From contig JAEYOM010000016.1 in the NCBI GenBank assembly GCA_023411715.1, positions 1-38,217 on the forward strand: a stretch of DNA of 38,217 bases, given 5' to 3'. The notes below the pieces were generated by a model that worked only from the letters and a program-made list of their open reading frames with translations, had not been told where the DNA came from and searched no databases. The stretch comes from Bacillota bacterium (GTDB lineage Bacteria > Bacillota > Clostridia > Acetivibrionales > DTU013). Of this stretch, positions 16,064 to 24,907 are shown one piece after another (position 1 is the first letter of the stretch; each line of letters opens with the position of its first letter). A program made the position numbers and the translations under genes.

Positions 16064-16927
16064 TCAGCCTTTGACTCCGCCTATGGTCAGTCCTGATATG
16101 AAGGCTTTCTGGTTGAACAGGAAAACAATAATTATCGGAACCACTGACATAACCGCACCTGACAAAAGACGGTCGTAATTATTGCCGTAAGGGGTTATCA
16201 GTGACTGAAGCCCTATCGGGAGCGTCAGCATCTTATCGGATCGCAGCACTATAAGAGGCCAGACAAAGCTGTTCCAGTTGGTTAAGGCTTGCAGAATGGT
16301 CATTGCACCAAATGCGGGTTTCATAAGCGGCATCATTATCTTGAAAAAGATACCGAATTCCAAACATCCGTCAATTCTTCCGGCGTCCAGAAAGTCCCTT
16401 GGCAAACCGACCGCATATTGTCTGAAAAAGAAAATGGCAAAGGGCGAAACAACAAAGGGCAATACTGCTCCCCAATACGTATCGATAAGACTAAAGAGGA
16501 TCGAGAGACGGTATAGCGGCAATATCAATATTTCCACGGGTACCATCATAACAATAAGCACTATGGTGAAAATAAGATTTCTTCCTTTAAAATTATACAT
16601 TGCCAGTCCATATCCCACCAATGATGTCAGGAATAACGACATCACCGTATAAATGGCTGTTATAAGCACACTATTCCTGAACCAATAAAGGTAAATACCC
16701 TCTCTTTCCGTTACAAGCAGACTATAATTATGCAGATTCATCAAATTGAATTGCAGATTAAAGGATATGCCATTAACGATCATTTCTTTTCCTGGCTTGA
16801 AAGATGACAGAAGCAGAAAGAAGAAGGGTGCCAGACAAAATACTGCAAAAACCACCAGTATTATTATTATAGCTATACGTGCGACAGTTGAACGGACATT
16901 AACCGAACCGGCTTTACCGGAATGCAT
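16064..16927 (-). CDS. Sugar ABC transporter permease, MalG/LacG type
   Basis: 287 residues and six predicted membrane helices. It has the EAA-type loop typical of this family (DAGRIDGCLEFGIFFKIMMPLMKPA) that contacts the ATPase, and the usual C-terminus (ISGLTIGGVKG). With the other permease it forms the membrane channel of a CUT1 carbohydrate importer. ATG 16927 follows the preceding stop by 2 bases and has AAGGAG 11 bases upstream; a TTG at 16931-16933 sits too close to that site. No ATPase gene is present; such systems in Firmicutes commonly share an MsmX-type ATPase encoded elsewhere. Confidence 0.93.
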   Translation of the reverse strand: MHSGKAGSVNVRSTVARIAIIIILVVFAVFCLAPFFFLLLSSFKPGKEMIVNGISFNLQFNLMNLHNYSLLVTEREGIYLYWFRNSVLITAIYTVMSLFLTSLVGYGLAMYNFKGRNLIFTIVLIVMMVPVEILILPLYRLSILFSLIDTYWGAVLPFVVSPFAIFFFRQYAVGLPRDFLDAGRIDGCLEFGIFFKIMMPLMKPAFGAMTILQALTNWNSFVWPLIVLRSDKMLTLPIGLQSLITPYGNNYDRLLSGAVMSVVPIIIVFLFNQKAFISGLTIGGVKG

Positions 16928-16929
16928 GC

Positions 16930-17874
16930 TCAATCACTCTCCTTTTTAAAGAAGCCCATTACCGACAGCTGTAATATGTTTATGAGCATCACAATTAACA
17001 GCAGTGTTATGCCGACTGTCGAACCAAAGCCCAGATCATTGTTGTTGAAACCTTCCTGATATATATAATTCACAAGAGTCATCCCAATTTCACCAGGCGA
17101 CCGTGGTCCGGAAAAAATTGCGAAAGACTCGGCAAACATTGAATAGCCTCCGTAAATGCTTATGGTAAGCACATAGATAATAACAGGTTTAAGACTGGGT
17201 ATTGTTATACTTTTTAATTTCTGAAAAGCATTCGCTCCGTCAATGGATGCGGATTCATAAAGCTCAGGCGATATACTCTGCATACCGGAGAGAAAATAGA
17301 TGATGTTTATACCGAGCCATCTCCATGTACAGAGTACAACCATGACGAACATGGCCGTATGTTTTCCCTGCAGCCACACCACCGGGGCAATACCAAGCAG
17401 CTTGCCCAGTATATAATTGACAAGGGTGGTCTCCTGTTCTCCGAATGCCAGCCTGAAAAACAGACCCGCAATAATAACAGAGGTAAGAGCTGGTATGAAA
17501 AAAGCCGATCTGAAGAAATTTCTGCTTTTTAAATCCTTATTGTTCAAAAGTATCGCGAGCAGCATTGGTAATGGTATTAGTACAAGAATAGTCCAGAGGG
17601 TATATCTCGAAGTTACAGCCAATGCATTGAAAAAGTGTTCATTGAAGAGGCTTTTATAATTTTCAAGTCCGATAAATTTCACATCATACGGCCCCTGAAT
17701 CTCCTGAAAGCTCATAATTACAGTTGAGATAATCGGGTATAGGAAAAACGCCAAAAAAGAGAGAATAAAAGGTAAAACAAATATATAAGGTACGATTTCA
17801 ACCGAGTTAAGAAAATTTCTGCGGTTTTTTAATCGACTTTTTGATACTGTACTTGTTACAAGTCCACCTGACAT
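16930..17874 (-). CDS. Sugar ABC transporter permease, MalF/UgpA type
   Basis: About 314 residues with a short cytoplasmic N-terminus and six helices. The EAA loop reads YESASIDGANAFQKLKSITIPSLKP (about residues 215-239), the ATPase contact. It pairs with the MalG-type permease encoded immediately after it. GGAGG lies 6 bases before a GTG (17875-17877) and 9 before the ATG at 17872-17874; I choose the ATG. A 155-bp gap with a long hairpin separates it from the binding-protein gene, which would let the binding protein be made in excess. Confidence 0.93.
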   Translation of the reverse strand: MSGGLVTSTVSKSRLKNRRNFLNSVEIVPYIFVLPFILSFLAFFLYPIISTVIMSFQEIQGPYDVKFIGLENYKSLFNEHFFNALAVTSRYTLWTILVLIPLPMLLAILLNNKDLKSRNFFRSAFFIPALTSVIIAGLFFRLAFGEQETTLVNYILGKLLGIAPVVWLQGKHTAMFVMVVLCTWRWLGINIIYFLSGMQSISPELYESASIDGANAFQKLKSITIPSLKPVIIYVLTISIYGGYSMFAESFAIFSGPRSPGEIGMTLVNYIYQEGFNNNDLGFGSTVGITLLLIVMLINILQLSVMGFFKKESD

Positions 17875-17933
17875 CACTTCGGGCCTCCTTTAGAGTAAGA
17901 GCTTCGGGGTCGGCTGAAAAAATATTTCCGGTA

Positions 17934-17975
17934 CTTTTCCGAGGAACCGCGCTATATGGCAGTTCCCCGAAAAAG
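17934..17975 (-). promoter_or_regulatory. Long intergenic hairpin between sugar-binding protein and permease genes
   Basis: CTTTTCCGAGGAACCGC (17934-17950) and GCAGTTCCCCGAAAAAG (17959-17975) form a 17-bp stem in the minus-strand RNA, with wobble pairs and an 8-base loop. No U-tract follows directly; a T-run comes only about 10 bases later. It fits a 3' stabiliser or partial terminator that raises binding-protein mRNA over permease mRNA. Confidence 0.6.
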
Positions 17976-18029
17976 TTTTGCAGATGTAGCACCATATTTT
18001 ATATATGGCGATAGATCGTCAATCCGGTA

Positions 18030-19382
18030 TTATTTACGCAGTTCGTCCGCAGCTGCCTTCAAAGCTTCTTCAGGAGTCTGGCTCTGTTCCTTCAAGGCCT
18101 TGAACAAAACATTCTTAGATACCAGCGAAATAGCATCCGGATATTTTTCAGTCAGATTCAATCCGCCGATATCACCGACTATGGATTGCAGAGTACTGAA
18201 TACATCTGTCCCGAAATAATCTGTATACTGGTTCGCAGCAGTCATTGCCGGATCAGCCCACGCATCTTTTCTAATCGGATCAAAGCCAAGTATTGTCCAG
18301 GTTTTGATAGAGCCTTCTTTTGAAAGCTTCGATTCAGCCATGAGCTGCAGGCAAAGATCCTGATACTTGGTCTGGTTTGTAATAGCTGTACCTGTTCCGC
18401 CCTCACCGGCAGATGCTTTTCCGCCTTCGAAAGTAGGCATGGGGCGCACTACCATTTTACCCTTAAGGTCAGGCATATACTGTGTAAACCTTCCCATATA
18501 CCAGAGAGGCATCCAGACTGAAGCGGCATTTCCCTTGTTCATCCATGCCCAATACTCTTCCGCGTGATGGAAACCGCCCGGTGCTAAAACAAATATCTTG
18601 TCCTTAAGTCCATCTTTCAGCATTTGAAGAGTTTTGACGTTTGTGCTGTTGTCAAGCGTTACCTGCCCATCTTTATCGAAGTAGTCGGAATTTTGCATAT
18701 TGATAAGCGGGTAATACGACCAGTGATCCGTAGTCTCTATGGTTGACAGAGGTTTTCCTGTAGCTGCCAGTACCTTTTTACCGGCTGCAAGGTAGTCGTT
18801 CCAGGTTTTGATACTGTTAATATCAACGCCGGCCTTATCCATGATTTCCTTGTTGTAGTACATTACTTCAGCGCCGACATGATAATCCACACCGTAATAT
18901 TTCCCGTCCTTCGCATAGTTTTCCAATCTGCCCATGATCAGCTGATCCTTAACAGGATCTACTATGCTGTTCAGCGGAACCAATGCCGGAGTTCCTTTAA
19001 GGAAATTGGCGAATTTGCCTATTTCAATATCAACTATATCGGGTGCGCCTGTTCCTGACTGCAAAGCGATCAAAAGCTTATTGTGCATCTCATCAACCGG
19101 GTATACATCTGTTTTCAATTCTATCGGTTTATCAGAATGAGCCTTGTTCCATGTTGCCACAGCATCATCCCAGAAGCTCTTGTGCAACTCCTGGAATGTC
19201 CAGTATGACAATTGAACAGCTTCAGCGGGTTTTGTTTCAGCTGGAGTTCCTTCAGCCGGTGTACCCGCCTGCACAGCCGTAGTGTCTGCAGCCGGAGTCT
19301 CATCCTTTGCTGTTCCACAGCCTGCCAGTGCAAAAGACAATAAAAAAATAACGGCCAGAAATAATACAGCAATTTTCCTCAT
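18030..19382 (-). CDS. Extracellular sugar-binding lipoprotein (family 1 SBP)
   Basis: 450 residues. Signal peptide with lipobox ALAGC (C22), a short Pro/Ala/Thr/Glu-rich linker, then a MalE-like periplasmic-binding fold (SYWTF near 58; the GTGAPDIVDIEIGKFANFL stretch is typical). It captures a carbohydrate outside the cell and delivers it to the two permeases downstream. The substrate is not deducible, although YesMN-linked importers often carry plant-polysaccharide oligosaccharides. A strong AGGAGG precedes the ATG. It is the first gene of the transporter operon. Confidence 0.93.
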   Translation of the reverse strand: MRKIAVLFLAVIFLLSFALAGCGTAKDETPAADTTAVQAGTPAEGTPAETKPAEAVQLSYWTFQELHKSFWDDAVATWNKAHSDKPIELKTDVYPVDEMHNKLLIALQSGTGAPDIVDIEIGKFANFLKGTPALVPLNSIVDPVKDQLIMGRLENYAKDGKYYGVDYHVGAEVMYYNKEIMDKAGVDINSIKTWNDYLAAGKKVLAATGKPLSTIETTDHWSYYPLINMQNSDYFDKDGQVTLDNSTNVKTLQMLKDGLKDKIFVLAPGGFHHAEEYWAWMNKGNAASVWMPLWYMGRFTQYMPDLKGKMVVRPMPTFEGGKASAGEGGTGTAITNQTKYQDLCLQLMAESKLSKEGSIKTWTILGFDPIRKDAWADPAMTAANQYTDYFGTDVFSTLQSIVGDIGGLNLTEKYPDAISLVSKNVLFKALKEQSQTPEEALKAAADELRK

Positions 19383-19458
19383 AGTATTACCCTCCTCACA
19401 TATTTTGCCTACTCTGCAGTTCTGACGTCAAAAAAGCTATTTTTGTAATTACTAATTA

Positions 19459-19464
19459 ATTATA
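19459..19464 (-). promoter_or_regulatory. Likely -10 of the sugar importer operon
   Basis: A perfect TATAAT on the minus strand lies 77 bases before the binding-protein ATG. No good -35 is spaced correctly, which fits a promoter needing an activator such as the YesN-type regulator. The rest of 19383-19640 is AT-rich leader plus one terminator-like hairpin. Confidence 0.45.
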
Positions 19465-19561
19465 CAATTTGTTGCGCTTCCCAATATTCAATTATTTTTA
19501 CTTTTTACTTAAATATTTTATAGCACATTTTTTATATGCGTAAGGAACAAGGGAATAATGC

Positions 19562-19600
19562 ACAAATCCCGGTATCAGCTCGAAAGCTACCGGGATTTGT
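19562..19600 (-). terminator. Terminator-like hairpin after the flavodoxin-fold gene
   Basis: ACAAATCCCGGTA (19562-19574) pairs perfectly with TACCGGGATTTGT (19588-19600), 13 bp. It stands 40 bases after the stop of the minus-strand reductase gene. The U-tract is poor on either strand, so efficiency is uncertain. Confidence 0.55.
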
Positions 19601-19640
19601 TTCGAATATAGCCGAGCTTTACACGAAGCGGCAGACGTAC

Positions 19641-20429
19641 CTATAAAAAAAACAATGCCGCGACCTTCCCTATCAGGCGTGAAGTCAGGGCCTTTATTGG
19701 ATTTGTCCTGTTCGGGAAATAATATCTGCAGCTCTTGTCAAGCCAACCGTTATCCGACCAGTACCTGTAATCCACGGAGTTTTCATCATTCGCCCGTCTC
19801 CATGCAATCTGCTGGACAGAGAATGCGATAAGCGAGTAGAATGAAGGTTTGAGCGGTTTTTTGTCCCATATCGCATAAAACAGCCTTTCCGCCGCCTTCC
19901 TTATATAATTGCCATGCTCTTTCTGCAAATCGTTGATCTTGGAAAGAGCGCCCGTCCTGAACCGGCTCGACCCGGCTATATAGACGCCCCATGTGGTAAG
20001 CGCCGTCTTCATCGTGTGTATGGAGTGGTTCGACGATCCGAGTCCCGAGGTTGTATAGACATAGGCAGCCTTTCCGGTAAGCCCGGGCCTGTGCGAATTG
20101 AATGCCATACGGTCGATCCAGTTTTTCATTATGCCGTTTACATCCTCGACGTATACGGGACTGCCCAGTACTATGCCGTCCGCTTCCCTGAGCTGTTCCC
20201 ACAGCAGCAGAAGATCATCCTTGAGAGGGCAGTACTGCTCGCCTCTGTCGAAGCATGCCCTGCAGCCCCGGCAATTCCTGATGTCCTGACGCCCAAGCAT
20301 ATATTTGTCAATGACAAGTTCTGTATGCTTGCTCTGGGCAAGCTGCATCAGCTCTTTCTCAAGCAATACGGATATCCCGTCCGTATTGCCGCCCCTCCTG
20401 CCGCTGCTGACAAGCATGACTATCCTCAT
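19641..20429 (-). CDS. Flavodoxin-fold NAD(P)H-dependent FMN reductase
   Basis: 262 residues. The N-terminal flavodoxin-like fold has the phosphate loop SSGRRGGNTDG (8-18), the cysteine cluster CRGCRACFDRGEQYC (about 53-67) typical of iron-sulfur flavoprotein-like reductases, and the SPVYVEDVNGIMKNWIDR stretch that binds flavin. The last 80 residues form a family-specific tail. Likely a cytosolic redox enzyme for quinones, nitro compounds or similar acceptors. It lies 61 bp after a nitroreductase gene on the same strand with no terminator between, so the two probably form a small reductive-detoxification operon. Confidence 0.85.
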   Translation of the reverse strand: MRIVMLVSSGRRGGNTDGISVLLEKELMQLAQSKHTELVIDKYMLGRQDIRNCRGCRACFDRGEQYCPLKDDLLLLWEQLREADGIVLGSPVYVEDVNGIMKNWIDRMAFNSHRPGLTGKAAYVYTTSGLGSSNHSIHTMKTALTTWGVYIAGSSRFRTGALSKINDLQKEHGNYIRKAAERLFYAIWDKKPLKPSFYSLIAFSVQQIAWRRANDENSVDYRYWSDNGWLDKSCRYYFPNRTNPIKALTSRLIGKVAALFFL

Positions 20430-20490
20430 GATAAATACGCCCCTTTATTTTTCGTATCGGAGGTTCTGCCGCATCAATACCCATCCAGGC

Positions 20491-20964
20491 TCAGATGACT
20501 GTTATTAGCTCCTCCAGGGACTTGCGCGGCTTTTGCGCAGGGTTCTCGCCAGCAATACCGATCGGTACGATGATCGGTACCTCGAGCTGTGCCGGTATAT
20601 TCAACAGAGCTTTGACCTTTTCTGCATCGAACCAGGCGACCCAGCAGGTCCCAAGCCCTTCATCAGTTGCCGCAAGGATCATATGATCCACTGCGATGGC
20701 AACATTGAAGGAATCGCCCTTCTCACAACAAGCGACCAATAATATGGGCGGCTGTGCCAGGAATTCCTGATGGCAGGCCTGAGATACTATCATTCTCCTC
20801 ATTTCGGGATCCTTGACAAATATGAATTTGAAGGGCTGCCTGTTGTTCCCCGTCGGCGCAGCCTGAAGCGCCTTGTATAATGATTGCAGCTTGTTCTCCG
20901 GTATTGGGTCCGGCTTGTATCTGCGTATCGCCCTTCTCGTTGTGATAACAGATTTAAATTCCAT
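20491..20964 (-). CDS. Nitroreductase family protein
   Basis: 157 residues, the short form of the FMN-dependent nitroreductase fold. The N-terminal TTRRAIRRYKPDPIP and PTGNNRQPFKFIFV stretches bind FMN phosphate, and GLGTCWVAWF (about 111-120) is the usual conserved core. Such enzymes reduce nitro groups, quinones or flavins with NAD(P)H. GGAGG is 8 bases before the ATG. It is shorter than NfsB-type enzymes (about 217) but normal for this subfamily. First gene of a pair with the flavodoxin-fold reductase. Confidence 0.9.
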   Translation of the reverse strand: MEFKSVITTRRAIRRYKPDPIPENKLQSLYKALQAAPTGNNRQPFKFIFVKDPEMRRMIVSQACHQEFLAQPPILLVACCEKGDSFNVAIAVDHMILAATDEGLGTCWVAWFDAEKVKALLNIPAQLEVPIIVPIGIAGENPAQKPRKSLEELITVI

Positions 20965-21081
20965 ATTATCTGCCTCCTTCCATAAGTTAGTGCTTTGTTG
21001 ATACTCTCCGGTATTTCGCGCTTTCCGGCGTATTGTGTCTTATGCTGTGACAGGCGTCAATCTGGCATGCTTACATTAATA

Positions 21082-21831
21082 TTATAAAGATTTCCTGTAC
21101 CAATAGCGGTATAATTCTTTAAACCCGATTTTATCGTATAGCTTCTCAGCAGGGGCATTCCCGGCGACAACCTGTAGATATGCGTTCAAAGCGCCCATTT
21201 CTCGTGCTTCGTACAATATCCTGTTCATTATATCGAATGCATACCCTTTCCTTCTTTGAGAAGGGTGCACGGCAATGTCAAATATGCCGACATATCCACG
21301 TTCGATCGCCCCGTATCCGCAGCCCGCGATTTCTCCTTCGACGACCTTCGCGACATAAATTAATTTCCCGCTCAGATTCTGCAGAATTTTATATGCCGTC
21401 GTTCTTTCCTTTTCATCAGTCGTTCCGGTACAGCTGCAGAAGCCTTCAAACCACCTGCCGGTGAGTCCGTATTCCGCCTTTGTCCCGCCGACCGTACGGA
21501 ACTCGCGGTCCGCAAGATCGAGCAGTCTCAACGCTGTCTCAGCTTCCCTGGAATAACCCCTCTTTTCAAGCATCGGATCGATATCGTCCGGAATAATTGC
21601 AGGCGTAATCTTGAATACAACAGGGATATCCCGGGAGCGATACTCCGCCTCGCAAAACCCGATTTTTTCAAGCAAAGGCAGAGAAGACCCGTACAGCAGG
21701 TTGATTGAATTTGCCCTTCTCGTGTACCCGTCTGCAAACCTAAGCACCCATCCATCATACAGCTTTGTCTGCAAAGCCGGCCAAGCGTTTATCGCCAGTT
21801 CTTCCATATGCCTTATAAGTTCCGGATCCAT
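21082..21831 (-). CDS. GNAT family N-acetyltransferase
   Basis: 249 residues. The C-terminal half is a GNAT domain: the acetyl-CoA loop is VHPSQRRKGYAFDIM (about 192-206), followed by NAYLQVVAGNAPAEKLYDKIGF, the usual strand-helix end of the fold. The N-terminal half resembles the extra domain of proteins that acetylate small amines or amino acids. The substrate is unknown. AAGGGG precedes the ATG. The gene follows a DMT-type transporter by 49 bp on the same strand; a shared role, such as modification and export of a metabolite, is possible but unproven. Confidence 0.88.
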   Translation of the reverse strand: MDPELIRHMEELAINAWPALQTKLYDGWVLRFADGYTRRANSINLLYGSSLPLLEKIGFCEAEYRSRDIPVVFKITPAIIPDDIDPMLEKRGYSREAETALRLLDLADREFRTVGGTKAEYGLTGRWFEGFCSCTGTTDEKERTTAYKILQNLSGKLIYVAKVVEGEIAGCGYGAIERGYVGIFDIAVHPSQRRKGYAFDIMNRILYEAREMGALNAYLQVVAGNAPAEKLYDKIGFKELYRYWYRKSL

Positions 21832-21880
21832 AAAACACCCCTTGTCTCAAGTATTTCAAAGCGTATATCCGGTAGGCTCA

Positions 21881-22768
21881 TCAGCCTTCGATATTGCCCG
21901 CTACGGACGGACTATGCGATGAGCGTATGGAAATCACGCATCTGCCGGTTACAGCCGCAATAACGATAAGTCCTCCGATAAAAGCCCAATTCCCGGGCTT
22001 TTCACCGAGGAGCAGGAACACCCATACCGGGTTCAGTATCGGTTCGATAATGGGTATCAGGCTTGCCTCCAGTGCAGTTACATGCTTGATTGCCTTCGAA
22101 TACAGTATGTAAGGCAGTCCAAGCTGTACAATGCCCAATATGACCAGGAACAGCCAGCTCCTGCTGTCGGGCATATCCCTCGAAATAAACGGGATCCCTA
22201 TCACAGCCGTCAATATATTGCCGAGTATCACAGAGCCTATGGGCGATCCGTCCTTCTGCATGCGCATGAACACTGCGAACAATGCAAAGGAGACGCCGCT
22301 CAATGCCGCCAGTATATTGCCTAAAAAGCCTTCCATATTGATATCATCGACAAAAAACAGCAGCATACCGCCAAGGGTGATAACGACGGTAATCCAATCC
22401 AGGAGTTTTACCCTCTCCTTTAGCAGCCAGGCGCTGAGCAGCGCTACGTATATAGGGGCTGTGTACTGTATCAGTATCGCGTTGGCCGCTGTGGTATTCT
22501 TGTTTGCGGCAACAAACAACAGTACCGTGGCAGTATAGGACAAGGCCGCGCCGATTTGGGCAAACGACCAGTTCAGCTTCGGCTTGCCTGTTGCTGCCAG
22601 TATCAATACCGCTGAAATACCGCTTCTCATGCCAGCGATCGCAAGAGGGTTCGAATTGACGGACTTTATCAGCAGCCCGCCGAGGCTCCACAGTGTCGCC
22701 GTAATTATCAGGAATATTATCGCTTTCGGTCTTTCATTTACTGTCGCTTTATTTTCCAATTCTATCAC
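21881..22768 (-). CDS. DMT/EamA family transporter
   Basis: 295 residues, about ten membrane helices arranged as two EamA repeats. Typical motifs include GLLIKSVNSNPLAIAGMR (first repeat) and ALEASLIPIIEPILNPVWVFLLLGE (second repeat). Members export amino acids, nucleobases or drugs. The start is a GTG at 22766-22768 with a weak ribosome site. A near-consensus promoter lies 57 bases upstream and it is the first gene of a pair with the acetyltransferase. Confidence 0.9.
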   Translation of the reverse strand: MIELENKATVNERPKAIIFLIITATLWSLGGLLIKSVNSNPLAIAGMRSGISAVLILAATGKPKLNWSFAQIGAALSYTATVLLFVAANKNTTAANAILIQYTAPIYVALLSAWLLKERVKLLDWITVVITLGGMLLFFVDDINMEGFLGNILAALSGVSFALFAVFMRMQKDGSPIGSVILGNILTAVIGIPFISRDMPDSRSWLFLVILGIVQLGLPYILYSKAIKHVTALEASLIPIIEPILNPVWVFLLLGEKPGNWAFIGGLIVIAAVTGRCVISIRSSHSPSVAGNIEG

Positions 22769-22824
22769 CGTTCTGTTCTGTTATGATATTGATTCCATGT
22801 ATGCTTTGCCAGCGCATACAATTA

Positions 22825-22852
22825 AGTATAGATTATACATTGCGAAAGTCAA
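22825..22852 (-). promoter_or_regulatory. Promoter of the DMT transporter-acetyltransferase pair
   Basis: On the minus strand TTGACT (22847-22852) and TATACT (22825-22830) are spaced 16 bp. On the plus strand a separate TATAAT at 22920-22925 is a likely -10 for the PhoH gene, with a poor -35. Confidence 0.65.
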
Positions 22853-22989
22853 TCGACTAAATTACGAATCGACAAATGCAGACAAAAATATATTTATTTT
22901 TATCCTTCAATATATATGGTATAATCTGATCAAGGCCAACTAAATATTGTATTCTTATCACAACTTCAGACAAACAGGAGTGATAGCTG

Positions 22990-24375
22990 ATGAAGAAAGC
23001 CAAAAAGACATTCGTTCTTGATACCAATGTTCTGCTTCATACTCCTTATGCACTGTTCTCTTTCGATGATAATACCATCGTAATACCTGAAGTCGTACTG
23101 GAAGAACTCGATAAATTCAAAAAAGAAAATTCAGAGCTTGGCGCAAACGCCAGACAAGTTGCAAGGATACTTGACGACCTGCGCGGCAAAGGCAGCCTCA
23201 ATGAGGGGATAAAGCTCGATAACGGCGGCACTCTTCGTATCGAGATGAACTGCCTCGATGTAAAGCTCCCCGAAAGCTGGGTCGGAACGGTAAACGACAA
23301 CAGGATACTAAAGGTCTGCAAGGGTCTTCAGGAAAAAGGCGAGAAGGTTTTTCTGATCTCGAAGGACGTATTCGCGAGGATAAAGGCCGACGTTCTCGGG
23401 GTCACGGCGCAGGATTTCTACAATGAGCAGTCTCCCGTATATGATGAACAGTATAAAGGGCGTCTGAACGTATATGCAAACGAACGGAAGCTCGCTGAAT
23501 TCTACGCGAAATCGCGTCTTTCACCCGAGGATGTATTCTGTTTCGACCCCGCGGCAAATAAAAATATTCCCGCCGAACTGGTGACGAACCAGTTCCTTGT
23601 CATACATTCCTGCAGCAACGACAAGCAGACGGCGCTGGCCAGGTTTGACGGCAAGGATATAGTTCCGCTCAATTTCATACAGGAGCACCCCTTCGGCATC
23701 ACGCCAAGAAACGCCGGGCAGAAATTCTTCCAGGAAGCGCTGATGATGGATGCGGTCAAAGCTCCGCTCGTTATCGCAAAAGGGCCGGCCGGCACTGCAA
23801 AGACCTTCTATTCGCTGGCTGTAGGGCTCCATAAGATTGTCGGCGAGATAAATCCTCCCTACAGAAAGATACTGGTGTGCCGCCCGAACGTGAAGCTCGA
23901 CGAGGACATTGGCTTCCTGCCCGGTTCGGAGCAGGAAAAGATCGCGCCCTTCCTCCGCCCCGTCATAGATAACCTCGAAGTCCTTGTGGACGCCGACGAA
24001 AGCGAGCGCTACAGCAGTGAAAAGGAGCTCAAGGACAAGATAGACGAGCTTTTCGACAGAAAGATAATAAGCGCCGAAGCCATCGCTTTCATAAGGGGCC
24101 GTTCAATAGTAAAGCAGTGGGTCATAATCGATGAAGCCCAGAACCTGACGCCGAAACAGGTAAAGGGGATCATAACGCGGGCGGGCAAAGGAACTAAAAT
24201 AATCCTTATAGGCGATCCGGAGCAGATAGACCATCCCTTCCTCGACATAAGGACGAACGGACTCAGCTTCGCATCCGAAAGAATGAAGGGAAGCCCGTTG
24301 TGCTTCCAGATCACAATGACCGACGAAGAGTGCGAACGCTCCGAACTGGCTTACGAAGCCGCAAGGAGAATGTAA
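22990..24375 (+). CDS. PIN domain-PhoH family ATPase
   Basis: 461 residues with the YlaK-like architecture. An N-terminal PIN ribonuclease domain (residues 1-145) keeps acidic residues D11, E39-E40 and D103. A C-terminal PhoH P-loop ATPase (from about 235) has Walker A GPAGTAKT (265-272), Walker B VIIDEAQN and the sensor stretch ILIGDPEQID. Related PIN-PhoH proteins unwind and cleave RNA, so a role in RNA turnover is the best guess. AGGAG lies 10 bases before the ATG. It stands alone, divergent from the transporter gene. Confidence 0.93.
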   Translation: MKKAKKTFVLDTNVLLHTPYALFSFDDNTIVIPEVVLEELDKFKKENSELGANARQVARILDDLRGKGSLNEGIKLDNGGTLRIEMNCLDVKLPESWVGTVNDNRILKVCKGLQEKGEKVFLISKDVFARIKADVLGVTAQDFYNEQSPVYDEQYKGRLNVYANERKLAEFYAKSRLSPEDVFCFDPAANKNIPAELVTNQFLVIHSCSNDKQTALARFDGKDIVPLNFIQEHPFGITPRNAGQKFFQEALMMDAVKAPLVIAKGPAGTAKTFYSLAVGLHKIVGEINPPYRKILVCRPNVKLDEDIGFLPGSEQEKIAPFLRPVIDNLEVLVDADESERYSSEKELKDKIDELFDRKIISAEAIAFIRGRSIVKQWVIIDEAQNLTPKQVKGIITRAGKGTKIILIGDPEQIDHPFLDIRTNGLSFASERMKGSPLCFQITMTDEECERSELAYEAARRM

Positions 24376-24429
24376 TAGTGTAACAGAGACGGTTCTACAC
24401 TTTTCATTTACAGCGGTAATTGCGAACTA

Positions 24430-24879
24430 TCAATAATCCCAGCTCTGTAATTCAATAATGTTTTTCTCAATATCTGTAACATACACAAAAGTTGCCTTAC
24501 GACCATCCTGATAATCCGCATGAACCAGTTCGCCAACCACTCCACCGCCTTTTAAAAGCACCTTTTCAAGCGTTTCTTCCACGTTATCCACTTCAAAAGC
24601 AAGGTGCGCAATGCCATACGAGTTAATTCTATGAGTAAAATCACCTTCCATTTGATCATAAGAAAATATTTCAATTGTCGGGTGATTTTCATCATATCCG
24701 GGCATAACCAAGTGTTCACCCACGATATGGGCATTGGGAATACCGGTCATCTTATCTAGCCATGCTCCTCGCAGATCCCGTTTTTCACCGATGCTTCGGC
24801 ATCCGAATACTTCCTTATAAAATTCAATCAGCTTTTCACAATCTTTGGCAATAATATTCGTATGTACGTATCGAAACAT
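24430..24879 (-). CDS. VOC family (glyoxalase/bleomycin resistance fold) protein
   Basis: 149 residues with two beta-alpha-beta-beta-beta modules. The metal-ligand-like residues are H6 (RYVHTNI), the glutamate in TIEIFSYDQ, H in GIAHLAFEVDN and E near the C-terminus (NIIELQSWD), as in lactoylglutathione-lyase-like enzymes. The substrate is unknown. ATG at 24877-24879 is chosen because AAGAAGGA is 7 bases before it; an upstream ATG would add eight residues outside the fold. It follows the CE7 esterase gene by 28 bp on the same strand, so the two are probably co-transcribed. Confidence 0.88.
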   Translation of the reverse strand: MFRYVHTNIIAKDCEKLIEFYKEVFGCRSIGEKRDLRGAWLDKMTGIPNAHIVGEHLVMPGYDENHPTIEIFSYDQMEGDFTHRINSYGIAHLAFEVDNVEETLEKVLLKGGGVVGELVHADYQDGRKATFVYVTDIEKNIIELQSWDY

Positions 24880-24907
24880 GTTATATCCTTCTTTCTTCAT
24901 CACTGTC

